A stretch of 64,000 bases of DNA, taken from positions 47,837,094 to 47,901,093 of the forward strand of contig NC_059358.1 in NCBI RefSeq assembly GCF_019703515.2. Reading direction: 5' to 3'. The stretch comes from Myxocyprinus asiaticus (Eukaryota; Chordata; Actinopteri; Cypriniformes; Catostomidae). The notes below the pieces were generated by a model. That model made no database searches and had not been told where the DNA came from. It worked only from the letters and a program-made list of their open reading frames with translations. A program made the position numbers and the translations under genes. Below, piece by piece: positions 14,668 through 23,781 of the stretch; within the stretch, counting starts at the first letter, position 1; every line of letters starts with the position of its first letter.

Positions 14668-14937
14668 CATGTTTATACTACATTGTGGGGACCAAATGTC
14701 CCCAGAAGGATAGTAAAACCTGAGATCATCTACCTAATGAGGCCCAGCCAGCAGTCCCCGCTTATTAAACATACTAAACGATGTTTTTTTGAAAATGTAA
14801 AATTTCAAAATGTTTTCTGTGAGGGTTAGGTTTAGGGGTAGGGTTAGGGTTAGGGGATAGAAATTATCGTTAGATCTGTATAAAATCCATAAAATGCATG
14901 GAAGTCTATGGAGAGTCCCCACAATGATATTATAACA

Positions 14938-14975
<38 letters not shown>

Positions 14976-17900
14976 GGTCATGTGATTGCCTGCGGGACTT
15001 TAGATTATGGGATGTTCTCGGTTGTGGAGCAACGCCCCCTGTGTGGCAGTGCTATATAAGTGTGTGTCAGACAAGAAATATTTTCTTTTCTGTTTGACAC
15101 GACGCCTAGAAGAGAGAGAGGTATGATTACAAGCTATTTATATACAGAGGAGAGTTATTACTGGATGTACCAGTTTTTGTTTGCTCATCATGTCACATAG
15201 TAAATATTTATGAGGTCAGCATTTTATAAACTGGGGCAACATCTATTTATGACTACATATATTATAGACTAAGCATTGTTTTATGTGTGAAAGAAAGAAA
15301 ATTACTTGTGAGTTTTATGTGGATTTGCATTAGAACATATTGAGTTTATGTTGAGTTCTGTTGGATTGGATTTGTTGGGTTTGTTGTAAAAGCATGCATG
15401 CAATGGCTGACATTCTTGAATGCAATTTGATTGAATTGTTTAAAAGTTTTTTTTGTGTGTTTATTTTACTGATTTTTATTGTTTCAAAATCTCTCTCTCT
15501 CTCCCTCCCTCCCTCTCCCAGCCTTGTAAATATGCCGGATCTGATTACCAGTGGGAAGGCAGGGGAGGGTCGGGGTATTTTAAAGTATGCATGTTGACCA
15601 CTGTATTTTTGGGGTACAGACGAGAAGGGATTCAACCTTCACTGTGACAAATGACATGTCAACACTGTCAAAATTACAGTTTGCAGCCACAACATGACCA
15701 CATTAATTTAATACAATAAAGAAATTATTATCTGTAACCCCTGGAGTCACGAGTTCAAATCCAGGGTGTGCTGAGCCAGGTCTCCTAAGCAACCAAATTG
15801 GCCCGGTTGCTAGGGAGGGTAGAGTCACATGGGGTAACCTCCTCATGGTCGTGATTAGTGGTTCTCGCTCTCAGTGGGGCATGTGGTAAGTTGTGCGTGG
15901 ATCACAGAGAGTAGCATGAGCCTCCATATGCTGTGAGTCTCCGCGGTGTCATGCACAACGAGTCACGTGATAAGATGCACGAATTGATGGTCTCAGAAGC
16001 AGAGGCAACTGAGACTTGTCCTCTGCCACCCGGATTGAGGTGATCAACTGCGCCACCACGAGGACCTACTAAGTAGTGGGAATTGGGCATTTCAAAATTG
16101 GGAGAAAAGGGGATAAAAAGAAAGTTATTACAGAAATGCAAGTAGAAATGTAAGTTGTCAAGCTCCTTATGTAAACACTGTAATTTTAAGATGCTGCAGT
16201 TGTTCTGGTCTGCCTCAGTGGGTTTCTTCAGATTGACTCCAGCATCTGCTCTCTTCTGGCTCCTCCCCCTCTGCAGTGACATCAGCAGAGCATTAAGGAA
16301 AGGGGCGGGGATATTTAAGCATTCCTACTGAACACTTGAATCTCTTTGGTTATTTCTGTGTGTTGTCTGTGTTGTGTGAGTGCAGATGCCTGAGTTTGAG
16401 AAGAACACTGTTCACATCAGAGACCCTGAGCGGGTGGAGCAGATCATCTGCAGTCTCATTAAGGGTGGAGCATCTAAACTGCAGGTACAGACACCATCAG
16501 CACACTCGCCAGTGTTTTAATAGGCCATCTGTGACTGCTGATACATGACTATAATACATTGCCTGGTGATTTTTACATGTAGCACTTCATAAATTGGTCA
16601 TAAAATGAATTGTTAAATTCAATGCAAAAGGCAATTTGTATAAGTGGATAATGTGATTAAATGAGCAATGTGCACTTCAGGAAAAATCTGTCAAGTTTGC
16701 AGCCGTAATATCTTATAAAAGCAAGGAATAATAAATTCTAAATAGTCAAAGTAGTCAGTTCAAGGTGGCTGATTTATCCAGTATAAATCCAGTCACAAAT
16801 AGGGACGGGGATCGTAAAGAATTTAACGATTCCGATTCCTTAATGGTTCCATAATAATGATTAGATCCCGACCGATATGGGATTTTTGAGACCGATACCG
16901 ATTACCGATATGGTGACCGATATAGTTAATTTTTGAGCTGGAATGAAAACAGACCTTTTCTATGTGGATTGTGCACAGATTTTGCACTGATATGACTATG
17001 CAAAGGTACTCAGAACAAATATTTTTATCAAAGAACATTTGACATTTGACATTTGACATTGTCAACAAATTCTAGAAATGAACACTGAGAAAATAAAGAA
17101 TAAATCAAAATACAATAAATAGCTAAATAAACATCAGTACTGTATGTTCAGTATCAGTCAGTTGCTGACCATTTAAATAAAAATAAAATAAATAGCTAAA
17201 TAAACATCAGTACTGTTTAGTATCAGTCAATTGCTGACCATTTAAATAAAGAATAAATAAAAATAAAATAAATAGCATAAAAAACATCAGTACTGTATGT
17301 TTAGTATCAGTAAGTTGCTGACCATTTAAATAAAGAATAAATAAAAATAAAATAAATAGTTAAACATCAGTATTACTGTTTAGTATCAGTCAAATTCTGA
17401 CCATTTAAATAAAGAATAAATGAAAATAAAATAAATAGTTAAATAAACATCAGTATTACTGTTTAGTATCAGTCAAATTCTGACCATTTAAATAAAGAAT
17501 AAATGAAAATAAAATAAATAGCTAAATAAACATCAGTATTACTGTTTAGTATCAGTCAAATGTTGATCATTAAAATAAAGAATAAATACAAATAAAATAA
17601 ATAGCTAAATAAACATCAGTACTGTATGTTTAGTGTCAGTCAAATGCTGACCATTAAAATAAAGAATAAATAAAAATAAAACAAATAGCTAAATAAACAT
17701 CAGTATTACTGTTTAGTATCAGTCAATTGCTGACCATTTAAATAAAGAATAAATGCAAATAAAATAAATAGCTAAATAAACATCAGTATTGTTTAGTATC
17801 AGTCAAATGCTGACCATTTAAATAAAGAATAAATGCAAATAAAATAAATAGCTAAATAAACATCAGTACTGTATGTTTAGTATCAGTCAAATGCTGACTA

Positions 17901-20812
17901 TTTTAATACTGCCAGTCAATTAGAGGCAGGTTGTAAAACACAAAGCATTTAGACCTGCCGAGACAAGAGATGAACAGAGGCAGTGGTGTTACACTTTCAA
18001 CGGTGGAAAACCAGACTTTTAAATATTACATTTTGTAAATGCAATGACTGTAATTGTTCAGTTGAAGGGGGTACCAAACTGTGATTCCTGAACAAAACAG
18101 TTTGGTGAATACATGTTTACTCATTAGCTTCCACTCAGCTGACAACAATGAAAGTATCTACGTGGTTAGCTAGTTAGCTATAAGCTCGTTGTCACAGAGA
18201 GTAAAAGATGGATGTTGTTTATTTACTTTCCAGCATTGCGTCTCACCAACTAACAATATAGTGTGAAATCAACACTCATCAGACACAATCCACCACCGCA
18301 CCGTTGTCTGTTGAGCTGCAAAAAGATGCTCTGATGTTTACCTTTCAATCTGCTTCATTACTGACTGCACTGACAAACTGTAGCTGGCTAACAGCAAACA
18401 GATGTGATAAACATGAGTGACATGGTTGTCAGGGACAGGGTTAACATTATATTAGATATAATATTAATAATAATAATTGTATTTATTTATCACACATTAT
18501 ACATTTGCACATATACAGTGAAATTTTTTTCACATATCCCAGCTACGCTGGGGTCAGAGCACAGGATCAGCCATGATACGGTGCCCCTGGAACAGATAGT
18601 GTCAAGGGCCTTGCTCAAGGGCCCAACAGTGGCATCTTGGCAGTGCTGGGGCTTGAACCCCCAACCTTCTGATTACTAACCCAGAACTTTTACCACTGAG
18701 CCACCACTGCCCTGTATATTGAAAAGGGAAAATGATGGGGTCATTGTTTATTAACTTTCCAGTATGTATTTTACAAACTAGTTGGCAACTTACCGAGAAG
18801 ACACCGCTTAACTCCGCACCGCTTAACTCCGCCCTGTCTGCCATAACTCCACCGTCAGCTCAGCTCTGTAAACAATAGAGTCGGAGCACGCTCTGCTGGA
18901 CAAACTACATTATGACACCAATTTTAAATCACACCAAGCATTGTTTTCTGCATTATATGTTCTGAAAAAAAGTTTTCATATCTGCACATATCGGTAAACA
19001 TATACGGCGATACGATATATCTGATAATATCGGCGGACCGATAAATCGGTCGGGCACTAATAATGATTATTGGAAATGAGAAATGCAATTTTGTATGTAA
19101 TCTGTTGCCAAATGATGAGATAATTTAAGATTTCAACAGAACAGATATAACAAATCAGAGATGAGTACAGTTCTTGCAAAAAGTGTGCTAACAGTACACA
19201 GACTTTTTAATTACTTTTCAAAAAACAAAAATAGAAGCATACATGCAACCCAATAATTAGTCTTATTGTAACTAAATATTGAATACAAATTCTAAACTAA
19301 CATTATTCATTAATTTCTATACAATTCCATTGATTACAACAGCTCATAATGTGCAGGTCTTCAACAGTGGGTCCACGACGGTCCTGCAGGGTTCTGACAA
19401 TTATTGTTGAATTGGATTTTTTTTTAATTATTTTTATTTATGCTACAAAATATACAAAAAGAGTGCATAACATGGGATACATAAAAGGGGTATAACAGGA
19501 GAAATCCATACATAAGCACTGAATTAGACAACACACTGTCAAACACACAAGTATGAAAATAATACATAACGGGAGATACATGAAGAATATATCAGGAGAA
19601 ATAATACATAAGCAATGTATAACACATCTAAAATTATATTTATACAGTATAATACACTGTCAAACATACATACAAAGACACAGGCAGATTTCAGCCTTTG
19701 AATATGTTATTGTACATACTAACTGAGTCTATGGGTTAGGTATGATGTATGAACAGCTAATTAGAATAAAAAGAAAGAAATAAGCAACAAAAGGAGAAAG
19801 AAGGAATGACAAAAACAATTGTGAAATGATAAACTTGTTGTTGAGTAATCATATATCATATATACCAGATAAATAGGTCTGCAAGATACTCATCATTATA
19901 AAAAAAAACACACACAACTAAAATAAAAACAAGATGTTAAAAATGTATTTTGCTCCAATGATGCCATCTGATATACCTACATGACAGAATAGCAACTGAA
20001 TCTACACAGTCTCAAACTTATTTTTGTGAAGAGAAATGGAAATATGATTTCGACTCAAATTCAACCAACGTGTAATGTTTCATTGTTCCCCCCACATTAA
20101 AATGTGTTAAAATTACAATGTAATGTACATCTAGGGATGTTAAAAATGGCAGTACTTCTGTACCAGAAAAAATTTATTAGTATATGTAGAAATGAACATT
20201 AAAGCTACACTATATAACTTTTGGCCCTCTAGCGGTTAAAAAATAAAACTGCATGCGTCTTGTGGAAGGACATTATTTTGGTTGTGCTCTGCTCCTCTGC
20301 GTGGATGAATGTGGTTCGAGGCACCGTGTACATATGAATACAGGACATCTTATGTGTGAATGGACAAATAAATAATGAAAAAAATTAAAAGAAGGATATC
20401 CAAAAACATGTCATCTGAGCAGGTAAGTGCCATATCTTATGTTGTTGTTTTGACTTATTGGAAACATTGATGTTTGAAATAAATTGTTACAATAGTTAGG
20501 CAACATTTGTTAACATTAGACATGACGATTGCTAGTCTGATAATGTTAAACGCTGTAAAGTATTTATAACCACAGGATATTCTGGCCAAATAGACCACTG
20601 CAGTAACTAATTTATAGATTGCAATTGTTACCAACCAGTGGTCAACATCATTTCAAGACTCACATGTCCTTGTCAAGCCTAGGACTAAATGATTTCTTTA
20701 TATAAATTATTGCTGTTATAAAGAAAAATACACACGTGTGCTATAGCAAGTGAAAAGTTCTGCACCAATTACAGTATAATTATTGTATTTCACTACACAC
20801 AGAGAGATGTCT

Positions 20813-20850
<38 letters not shown>

Positions 20851-23600
20851 TTACACATCTATACATAAACCATATCAATAAAATATCTTACCTGTTGAGA
20901 AAAAACCATCTCTGGGTCGCTTTTAAATCCTTTCAGATCTCAAAGTTGTCGCCACCTCTGAAAAGCCAAGCCGATGTTGATTCGAGTTTTATTACGGACT
21001 CTGTCACTTTCCCTTTTTGCTTGTAGACCCCGTTTGGGTTTCTTTGTTTTTACAACTGGTGATTCCCTGGAGGTTTGCCGTTATGAATGATCCATGGTCA
21101 ATTTTTCTCAAAAAACAAACTTTCAGCTACTCCCACACGCACACTACAGAAGCCGGATCTTATTTTCTCTATATACGGATATGACGTGAACACTCACGGG
21201 CGAATGACATTTGTATGCAATTCCCCTCAAAATCCGTCCCGACATCTCTAAAATATAAATAATTATTATAGGTTTATTAAAGTGTATTTGGGTAAAGTAA
21301 ATACATGGTTTGGAAGATGGGCTTTTGTTGCACTCTCTCATTAATAACATTGTTATTTTTTAACAAAAAATAGTTACATAGTGTAGCTTTAAGTTAGAGA
21401 TAATGTACAGTCAGCCAGTTGTTATCGCAAAATAAACCCAGACAGGGTGATCAGCACGCAAAGCGGAGGGGTCTTGTATCACCCTGAAGGGGTTTATTGT
21501 GCGATAACAACCGGCTGACTGTACATTATCCCACTTATTACACGGCTACTAACCAAATAAATAAATACATGGACATAAAATATTGATTTGCGTTGAAATT
21601 ATCATTGAATCCACATCCAGTTTGCGTCTGAGTTCTGTTGGTTTACTTTGTAAAAATGACCGTCTGACTCCTCGATATTCAGCCTATTACAAGACTACTT
21701 GCCAAATAAACAAGTAAATGCACATGAAACATTGATTTGAGTTTAAATTTTTTTATTAGCTTACTTGTAGAGAACGCACAGTGATCCGAGAAGCAGGAGA
21801 AATGGCTCGCAGAACCCGGATGAGTGGTCTGATACATCCAAATCCCCAGATGTGTGATTGTTACAGAGCTATATCTGACCACTGTTTCCACTATTGACCA
21901 GTCAGAATCGAGTATTTCAGAGAGCCATGTAATAACTAAGATTAATGAATGCTGTCAAAGTATTGTTCTTTGTTTGTTCATGTTAACTAATGTAATTAAG
22001 GTTAACAAATACAAAAGATATGCATCTTGAGTCACGATCTGGACCACGATTCACTAATTGGTGACCTCTGAAGTAAACTTGTGCAAACAGAAATGATCTG
22101 TTTTGTTTCTGTCCTTCAGATCATCACAGATTTTGATATGACGTTAACCAGGTTTGCTGTAAATGGAAAGCGCTGCCCAACATGTCACAGTGAGGACAAA
22201 CTAACTCTAACTTTCTTCAGAATATGAATGCTGATGAATCCTAATTGACTGGCATATTTAAAAATCACATAAAATGTGTCTTTGGAATGTACTGAACTGT
22301 ACATTTCACTTTCACAGATGTTATTGACAATTGCAAGCTGGTTACTGAAGATTGTAGGAAGAAGGTATATCATTTTCATAATCATTGCTGCAATAACACT
22401 GTGTTTTTGGGACTGTATCCACATGCTAAAAGTGTTCTTTCTGCAGCTGCTGAAGCTAAAGGAGACGTATTACCCTATAGAGATTGACCCTCATCTGACC
22501 ATGGAGGAGAAATATCCGTTTATGGTGGAGTGGTGAGTGTCCCCACACACACACACACACCATAACTCACATCAAATGATCTCTCAAAAGGTGTAAATTA
22601 ATAAACTTGGCCCTTTTCCCTTCAGGTATTTTAAATCACACACATTATTAGTGGAGCAGAGATTGCAGCGGGACAAACTCCCCGAGGTGGTGCAAGAATC
22701 AGATGTCTGTCTCAGGTATGAACGTCCATTCGCTTTTGGGAACAAATGGACACATGCTTGATTTGCAGCGACACTCTTCAGTTTAGTAAAGACAAATGTA
22801 GCAGAAGTATTTCCCCCCAGCTCTCCCAATGGCATCATTTCATAAAACACATCACATCAAAAGCAAATCTGGAGATCTTTGGCCGGATCTGATGTTTCAT
22901 GTGTGTTTGGCCGCCTGTGACAGGGAAGGGTACGAGCAGTTCTTTGATCGGCTGCAGCAGCACACTGTTCCTGTGTTCATCTTTTCGGCGGGTCTGGGAG
23001 ACGTGCTGGAGGAAGTGATCAGACAGGCTAGTGTATACCACCCCAACGTCAAAGTCGTGTCCAACTTCATGGACTTTGATGAGAACGTGAGTCTCGACGG
23101 TCTTTCTCAAACATGGATTGCTTTTATGGGGCTCAAGGATCATGTTTGCCTGTTATGATCATCTGTTGATGTAGAATAAAGCTGGCTGATGGAGATCTGT
23201 CATATTGTCTCACAGGGCATTCTGAAAGGCTTTAAAGGAGAACTGATCCACGTTTACAACAAGCATGATGGCGCTCTGAGAAACACAGAGTATTTCAAGC
23301 AACTGAAGGACAATGGCAACATTATTCTGCTCGGAGACTCGCTCGGTGATCTCAACATGGCAGATGGCGTGCCCAACGTGGAAACCATCCTCAAGATCGG
23401 CTATCTCAATGATAAGGTGGCGATTTATTTGAGGGGCCTGTTGTCAGGTTGGTTTCCCAAATGTCACTGATCAATAAAGTTGTTTTGTGTGTTCACAGGT
23501 CGAGGAACGGTTGGAAAAGTACATGGACTCTTATGATATTGTCCTAGTGAGGGATGAAACTCTTGAAGTGCCTAATTCGATTCTGCAGAAGATCTTATAA
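731..23600 (+). CDS. nt5c3a: nt5c3a, cytosolic 5'-nucleotidase IIIA (whole gene, nine coding exons)
   Basis: Dephosphorylates pyrimidine nucleoside monophosphates (UMP, CMP) to nucleosides; in mammals this is the red-cell pyrimidine 5'-nucleotidase. Coding segments: 731-868, 16386-16484, 22120-22189, 22318-22364, 22447-22532, 22626-22715, 22924-23086, 23216-23416, 23499-23600. All have GT/AG borders and compatible phases, and join to 331 codons plus TAA, close to the about 336 residues of the long human form. HAD motifs seen: DFDMT at residues 83-87 (nucleophile D83, acid/base D85), the motif II serine in FIFSAG (S198), and GDSLGD at 271-276 (Mg-binding aspartates). Residues 1-46 hold a hydrophobic stretch. 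The match is to the 3A rather than the 3B paralogue, from the N-terminal exon and the residues before DFD. A polyadenylation signal lies at 23776-23781. Intron 1 (15.5 kb) and intron 2 (5.6 kb) are repeat-filled; the others are 82-128 bp except for one of 208 bp. Exon borders are inferred by eye. Confidence 0.95.
1385..1520. repeat. (TA)n/(ATGT)n and (CA)n/(TA)n microsatellites
   Basis: TA dinucleotides grade into GTAT tetranucleotides to 1435; mixed CA and TA runs follow at 1471-1520. Confidence 0.95.
1530..2206 (-). mobile_element. Tc1/mariner-like element remnant A
   Basis: Reading the minus strand gives degenerate Tc1-type transposase codons; on the plus strand the familiar fish Tc1 track is seen (ATTCCAGAGGTTTTCAATGG near 1853, GGAGCATTGTCCTGCTGG near 1960). 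It is cut off at 2206 by an inverted duplicate of its own segment 2100-2133. Several stops and small indels make it inactive. Confidence 0.8.
2100..2240. repeat. 34-bp perfect inverted repeat at a junction of two Tc1 remnants
   Basis: Bases 2100-2133 and 2207-2240 are perfect reverse complements over 34 bp with a 73-bp spacer. The segment corresponds to the transposase codons for a [12 protein letters not shown] motif, now present in both orientations. It marks the boundary between element A and element B. Confidence 0.85.
2241..2534 (-). mobile_element. Tc1/mariner-like element remnant B, first part
   Basis: A second Tc1 family in the same orientation, with the usual string CATGATGATGCCACCCCCAT near 2247. 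It breaks off after TTTTCTAC at 2542 and resumes at 4201 with CTGTTTCCTCCAGC. Confidence 0.75.
2543..4200. mobile_element. 1.66-kb insertion splitting Tc1 remnant B
   Basis: Flanked by TTTTCTAC (2535-2542) and TTGTCTAC (4201-4208), an 8-bp target duplication with one mismatch, as for hAT elements. The left end begins AGTGGCGGGCC. I see no convincing terminal inverted repeat and no open frame with a family match; 3790-4000 has higher GC than its surroundings. Confidence 0.6.
4201..4808 (-). mobile_element. Tc1/mariner-like element remnant B, second part
   Basis: Continues the family interrupted at 2542, including GATTTTCCCATGATGTCAAG near 4413 and the terminal stretch ending in a (TA)n tract. 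The ORF remnant encodes [16 protein letters not shown] on the minus strand, degenerate N-terminal transposase. Confidence 0.8.
4809..4864. repeat. (TA)n microsatellite
   Basis: About 28 TA units directly abutting the Tc1 end. Confidence 0.97.
4881..5925. mobile_element. Non-autonomous DNA transposon with CAGGGTTTTTCCT termini
   Basis: Starts CAGGGTTTTTCCT and ends AGGAAAAACCCTG, a 13-bp terminal inverted repeat. The termini resemble hAT elements. No transposase is visible; a (TA)n tract sits at 5282-5317. It is inserted in another Tc1 remnant, whose sequence stops at 4880 and resumes at 5926. Confidence 0.8.
5926..6340 (-). mobile_element. Tc1-like element fragment
   Basis: Contains fish Tc1 sequence (ACTGTGCAAAAGATTTAGGC at the left, GTAATCCCAGACTGACTAG near 6215) disrupted by substitutions. 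No open frame. Confidence 0.65.
6366..6780 (+). pseudogene. Internally deleted Tc1-like transposase
   Basis: 119-codon frame starting [20 protein letters not shown], the N-terminal paired-like DNA-binding region of a Tc1 transposase (helix-turn-helix around residues 20-45). It ends in GTVLAA and lacks the whole DDE catalytic domain; the DNA then joins directly to the element's 3' end (CACAATATTAGGCAAGTGG near 6737). Such deletion derivatives can be moved only by a transposase supplied elsewhere. Confidence 0.75.
6808..7723. mobile_element. MITE with AGTGTTGGGT termini
   Basis: Starts AGTGTTGGGTGCAA and ends TTACCCAACGCT. The arms are rich in GTAATNNNATTAC motifs. Interior 7000-7560 looks like unrelated sequence. 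Same family as the one interrupted by the LINE at 51642. Confidence 0.65.
8510..8870. repeat. Dispersed repeat beginning GGTTTAATACAAGTTAAA
   Basis: Shares its start and interior (ATAATGTTG, GACTCATCCCTC) with the copy at 58002-58225. Probably a MITE; ends not defined. Confidence 0.5.
9100..12001 (+). mobile_element. 5'-truncated L2-clade LINE
   Basis: Carries part of an apurinic-type endonuclease ([10 protein letters not shown] near 9370, [13 protein letters not shown] near 9518) and a reverse transcriptase: QGPDGVSL near 10245, [12 protein letters not shown] near 10627, [10 protein letters not shown] near 10793 and FADD at 10887-10898. Stops near 10515, 10840 and 10971 and at least two frameshifts leave it dead. 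The 3' end is AATAAAGC followed by a short (ATTCTG)n tail, typical of L2/CR1-group elements. A (TA/TG)n tract expanded in its 3' UTR at 11684-11815. Confidence 0.85.
11684..11815. repeat. (TATG)n/(TA)n microsatellite in LINE 3' UTR
   Basis: Mixed GTAT, GTGT and TA units. The open frames across it are artefacts. Confidence 0.95.
12601..14610. other. Intron 1 stretch without recognised genes
   Basis: Mostly apparently unique AT-rich DNA. A short dispersed repeat (GGCGGATTTAGGCATGGG, 13355-13440) and the DR1 site at 14178 are the only items I recognise. Confidence 0.4.
14178..14190. promoter_or_regulatory. Perfect DR1 nuclear-receptor half-site pair
   Basis: TGACCTTTGACCT is the exact reverse complement of AGGTCAAAGGTCA, the consensus DR1 bound by HNF4, RXR/PPAR and COUP-TF. 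It lies 0.87 kb upstream of the candidate TATA box at 15053, in intron 1 sequence that shows no obvious transposon match. Binding is inferred from sequence only. Confidence 0.4.
14626..14971. repeat. Fish repeat bounded by two (TG)n tracts, with telomere-like core
   Basis: (TG)n at 14626-14664 and 14941-14971 flank about 276 bp in which GTGGGGACCAAATGTCCCC near 14685 and GAGTCCCCACAATG near 14913 form loose inverted ends. The middle has GGGTTAGGGTTAGGG near 14840. A dispersed repeat, not a telomere. Confidence 0.7.
15053..15120 (+). promoter_or_regulatory. nt5c3a: Candidate internal promoter and alternative leader exon of nt5c3a
   Basis: TATATAAG at 15053-15060 is a good TATA box. About 60 bp downstream an AGAG run ends at 15120 on GTATGA, a plausible splice donor. 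A leader starting near 15085 and spliced to 16386 would make the ATG of MPEFEK the first codon, giving a 285-residue protein without the hydrophobic N-terminus. Human NT5C3A uses alternative first exons in the same place. No transcript evidence is available here. Confidence 0.35.
15735..16125 (+). mobile_element. tRNA-derived SINE, 5'-truncated head
   Basis: Contains a B-box (GAGTTCAAATCCAGG near 15752), a middle domain with CTAAGCAACCAAATTGGCCC near 15786, and an A-rich end near 16120. The A-box is missing. The same family, with its A-box, lies in reverse at 59291-59431. It ends about 175 bp before the candidate promoter of nt5c3a exon 2. Confidence 0.75.
16301..16385 (+). promoter_or_regulatory. 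nt5c3a: Candidate proximal promoter directly upstream of nt5c3a exon 2
   Basis: A GC box (GGGGCGGGG, 16302-16310) abuts a TATA-like ATATTTAAG at 16311, about 70 bp before the ATG at 16386. Initiation near 16340 would give an unspliced leader running straight into exon 2. The same stretch also serves as the acceptor region for exon 1 splicing (TGCAG at 16381-16385). Confidence 0.3.
16386..16484 (+). CDS. nt5c3a: nt5c3a coding exon 2
   Basis: Encodes 33 residues, [20 protein letters not shown] onward to KLQ, matching the start of the conserved nucleotidase body. Acceptor TGCAG precedes it and donor GTACAG follows; phase 0 at both ends. Its own initiator ATG would serve as start of a short isoform. 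Confidence 0.95.
17085..17900. repeat. About ten tandem copies of an 80-bp AT-rich unit
   Basis: Each unit holds AATAGCTAAATAAACATCAG, GTTTAGTATCAGTCAAATGC and ACCATTTAAATAAAG with small indels (67-87 bp). Copies begin near 17132, 17202, 17286, 17365, 17448, 17529, 17611, 17698, 17781 and 17848. Confidence 0.95.
18465..18717 (-). mobile_element. tRNA-derived SINE
   Basis: In reverse it starts CAGGGCAGTGGTGGCTCAGT (A-box region), has the B-box GGGGGTTCAAGCCCC, then GGGCCCTTGAGCAAGGCCCT and an A-rich tail. Nested in the hAT element. Confidence 0.8.
19060..20198. other. Intron 2 stretch, AT-rich
   Basis: A poly-T run near 19420 followed by AATTATTTTTATTTATGC may be the reversed 3' end of a LINE; otherwise nothing recognised. 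Confidence 0.3.
20199..21392. mobile_element. TTAA-flanked non-autonomous element (piggyBac-like ends)
   Basis: TTAAAGCTACACTAT at the left and ATAGTGTAGCTTTAA at the right give inverted ends matching at about 21 of 23 positions, with TTAA at both borders. Interior has a (TG)n tract at 20812-20850. No transposase is seen; the piggyBac assignment rests on TTAA alone. Confidence 0.65.
21399..21530. repeat. 132-bp near-perfect palindrome, family copy 1
   Basis: The 41-bp arms 21399-21439 and 21490-21530 are inverted with about two mismatches; the loop includes GTCTTGTATCACCCTGAAGG. A related palindrome is at 38366-38455. Sequence to about 21935 also seems shared with that copy. Confidence 0.8.
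22120..22189 (+). CDS. nt5c3a: nt5c3a coding exon 3 (HAD motif I)
   Basis: Starts [12 protein letters not shown], the catalytic HAD motif I with the phosphoryl-accepting aspartate, and ends in KRCPTCH. The last base is the first of a split Asn codon. Acceptor CTTCAG, donor GTGAGG. Confidence 0.95.
22318..22364 (+). CDS. nt5c3a: nt5c3a coding exon 4
   Basis: 47-bp exon encoding [15 protein letters not shown] after a split Asn. The acceptor TTCACAG and donor GTATAT flank it; reading continues through the intron as an unrelated open frame, which is not coding. Confidence 0.93.
22447..22532 (+). CDS. nt5c3a: nt5c3a coding exon 5
   Basis: Encodes [20 protein letters not shown] and then EKYPFMVE, ending two bases into a Trp codon. 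Acceptor TTTCTGCAG, donor GTGAGT. Part of the cap domain of the family. Confidence 0.95.
22626..22715 (+). CDS. nt5c3a: nt5c3a coding exon 6
   Basis: Completes the split Trp and encodes [20 protein letters not shown] and then VVQESDVCL, ending two bases into an Arg codon. Acceptor CCCTTCAG, donor GTATGA. Confidence 0.95.
22924..23086 (+). CDS. nt5c3a: nt5c3a coding exon 7 (HAD motif II)
   Basis: Completes Arg and encodes [13 protein letters not shown] followed by [11 protein letters not shown], the motif II serine region, and [16 protein letters not shown]. Acceptor TGTGACAG, donor GTGAGT, phase 0 at the end. Confidence 0.96.
23216..23416 (+). CDS. nt5c3a: nt5c3a coding exon 8 (HAD motifs III and IV)
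   Basis: Encodes 67 residues starting [20 protein letters not shown], with [18 protein letters not shown], the motif IV aspartates that bind magnesium. Acceptor TCTCACAG, donor GTGGCG at 23417 (weaker than average but in the family position). Confidence 0.96.
23499..23600 (+). CDS. nt5c3a: nt5c3a terminal coding exon 9
   Basis: Encodes [20 protein letters not shown] and then the C-terminal NSILQKIL, ending in TAA at 23598-23600, the same C-terminus as vertebrate NT5C3A. The 3' UTR contains AATAAA at 23776-23781. Confidence 0.95.
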   Translation, partial: VEERLEKYMDSYDIVLVRDETLEVPNSILQKIL

Positions 23601-23775
23601 TTGACACCACAGCACACCCTGCTGGGAAAGGACTCAAATTCCAGTATATCCAGGAGTCTCCTGGATGAAACCAGCACTGAGGCCAAGCTCCTTCTGTCTA
23701 CATGCCCCACAAGTCAATAATATACACCCTTTTACCTTTTTAAAGTCACGTTTTATCTTGATATTGAACTATTTT

Positions 23776-23781
23776 AATAAA
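23776..23781 (+). terminator. nt5c3a: nt5c3a polyadenylation signal
   Basis: Canonical AATAAA 176 bp after the stop codon, the first such hexamer in the 3' UTR. Confidence 0.6.

Larger units (their letters stand above)
16862..19059. mobile_element. hAT-type non-autonomous element with internal tandem array
   Basis: Ends TAGATCCCGACCGATA and TCGGTCGGGCACTA are inverted repeats. An exact 8-bp duplication, ATAATGAT, flanks it at 16854-16861 and 19060-19067, the hAT hallmark. It holds the minisatellite at 17085-17900 and a SINE at 18465-18717. No transposase seen. Confidence 0.85.

Noticed and set aside
14820..14860. GGGTTAGGGTTAGGG as an interstitial telomere
   Set aside because: Only two or three imperfect units, embedded in a dispersed fish repeat.
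17085..17900. Regular 80-bp repeats resembling a CRISPR array
   Set aside because: Units are contiguous, AT-rich and without distinct spacers, lie inside a hAT-type transposon and in a vertebrate intron. It is a minisatellite.
22276..22536. 86-codon open frame as a separate small protein
   Set aside because: It reads through an intron between nt5c3a exons 4 and 5; only the part in 22447-22532 is coding.
731..23600. Assignment to nt5c3b instead of nt5c3a
   Set aside because: The hydrophobic first exon and the MPEFEK start of exon 2 match NT5C3A, not the 3B paralogue.
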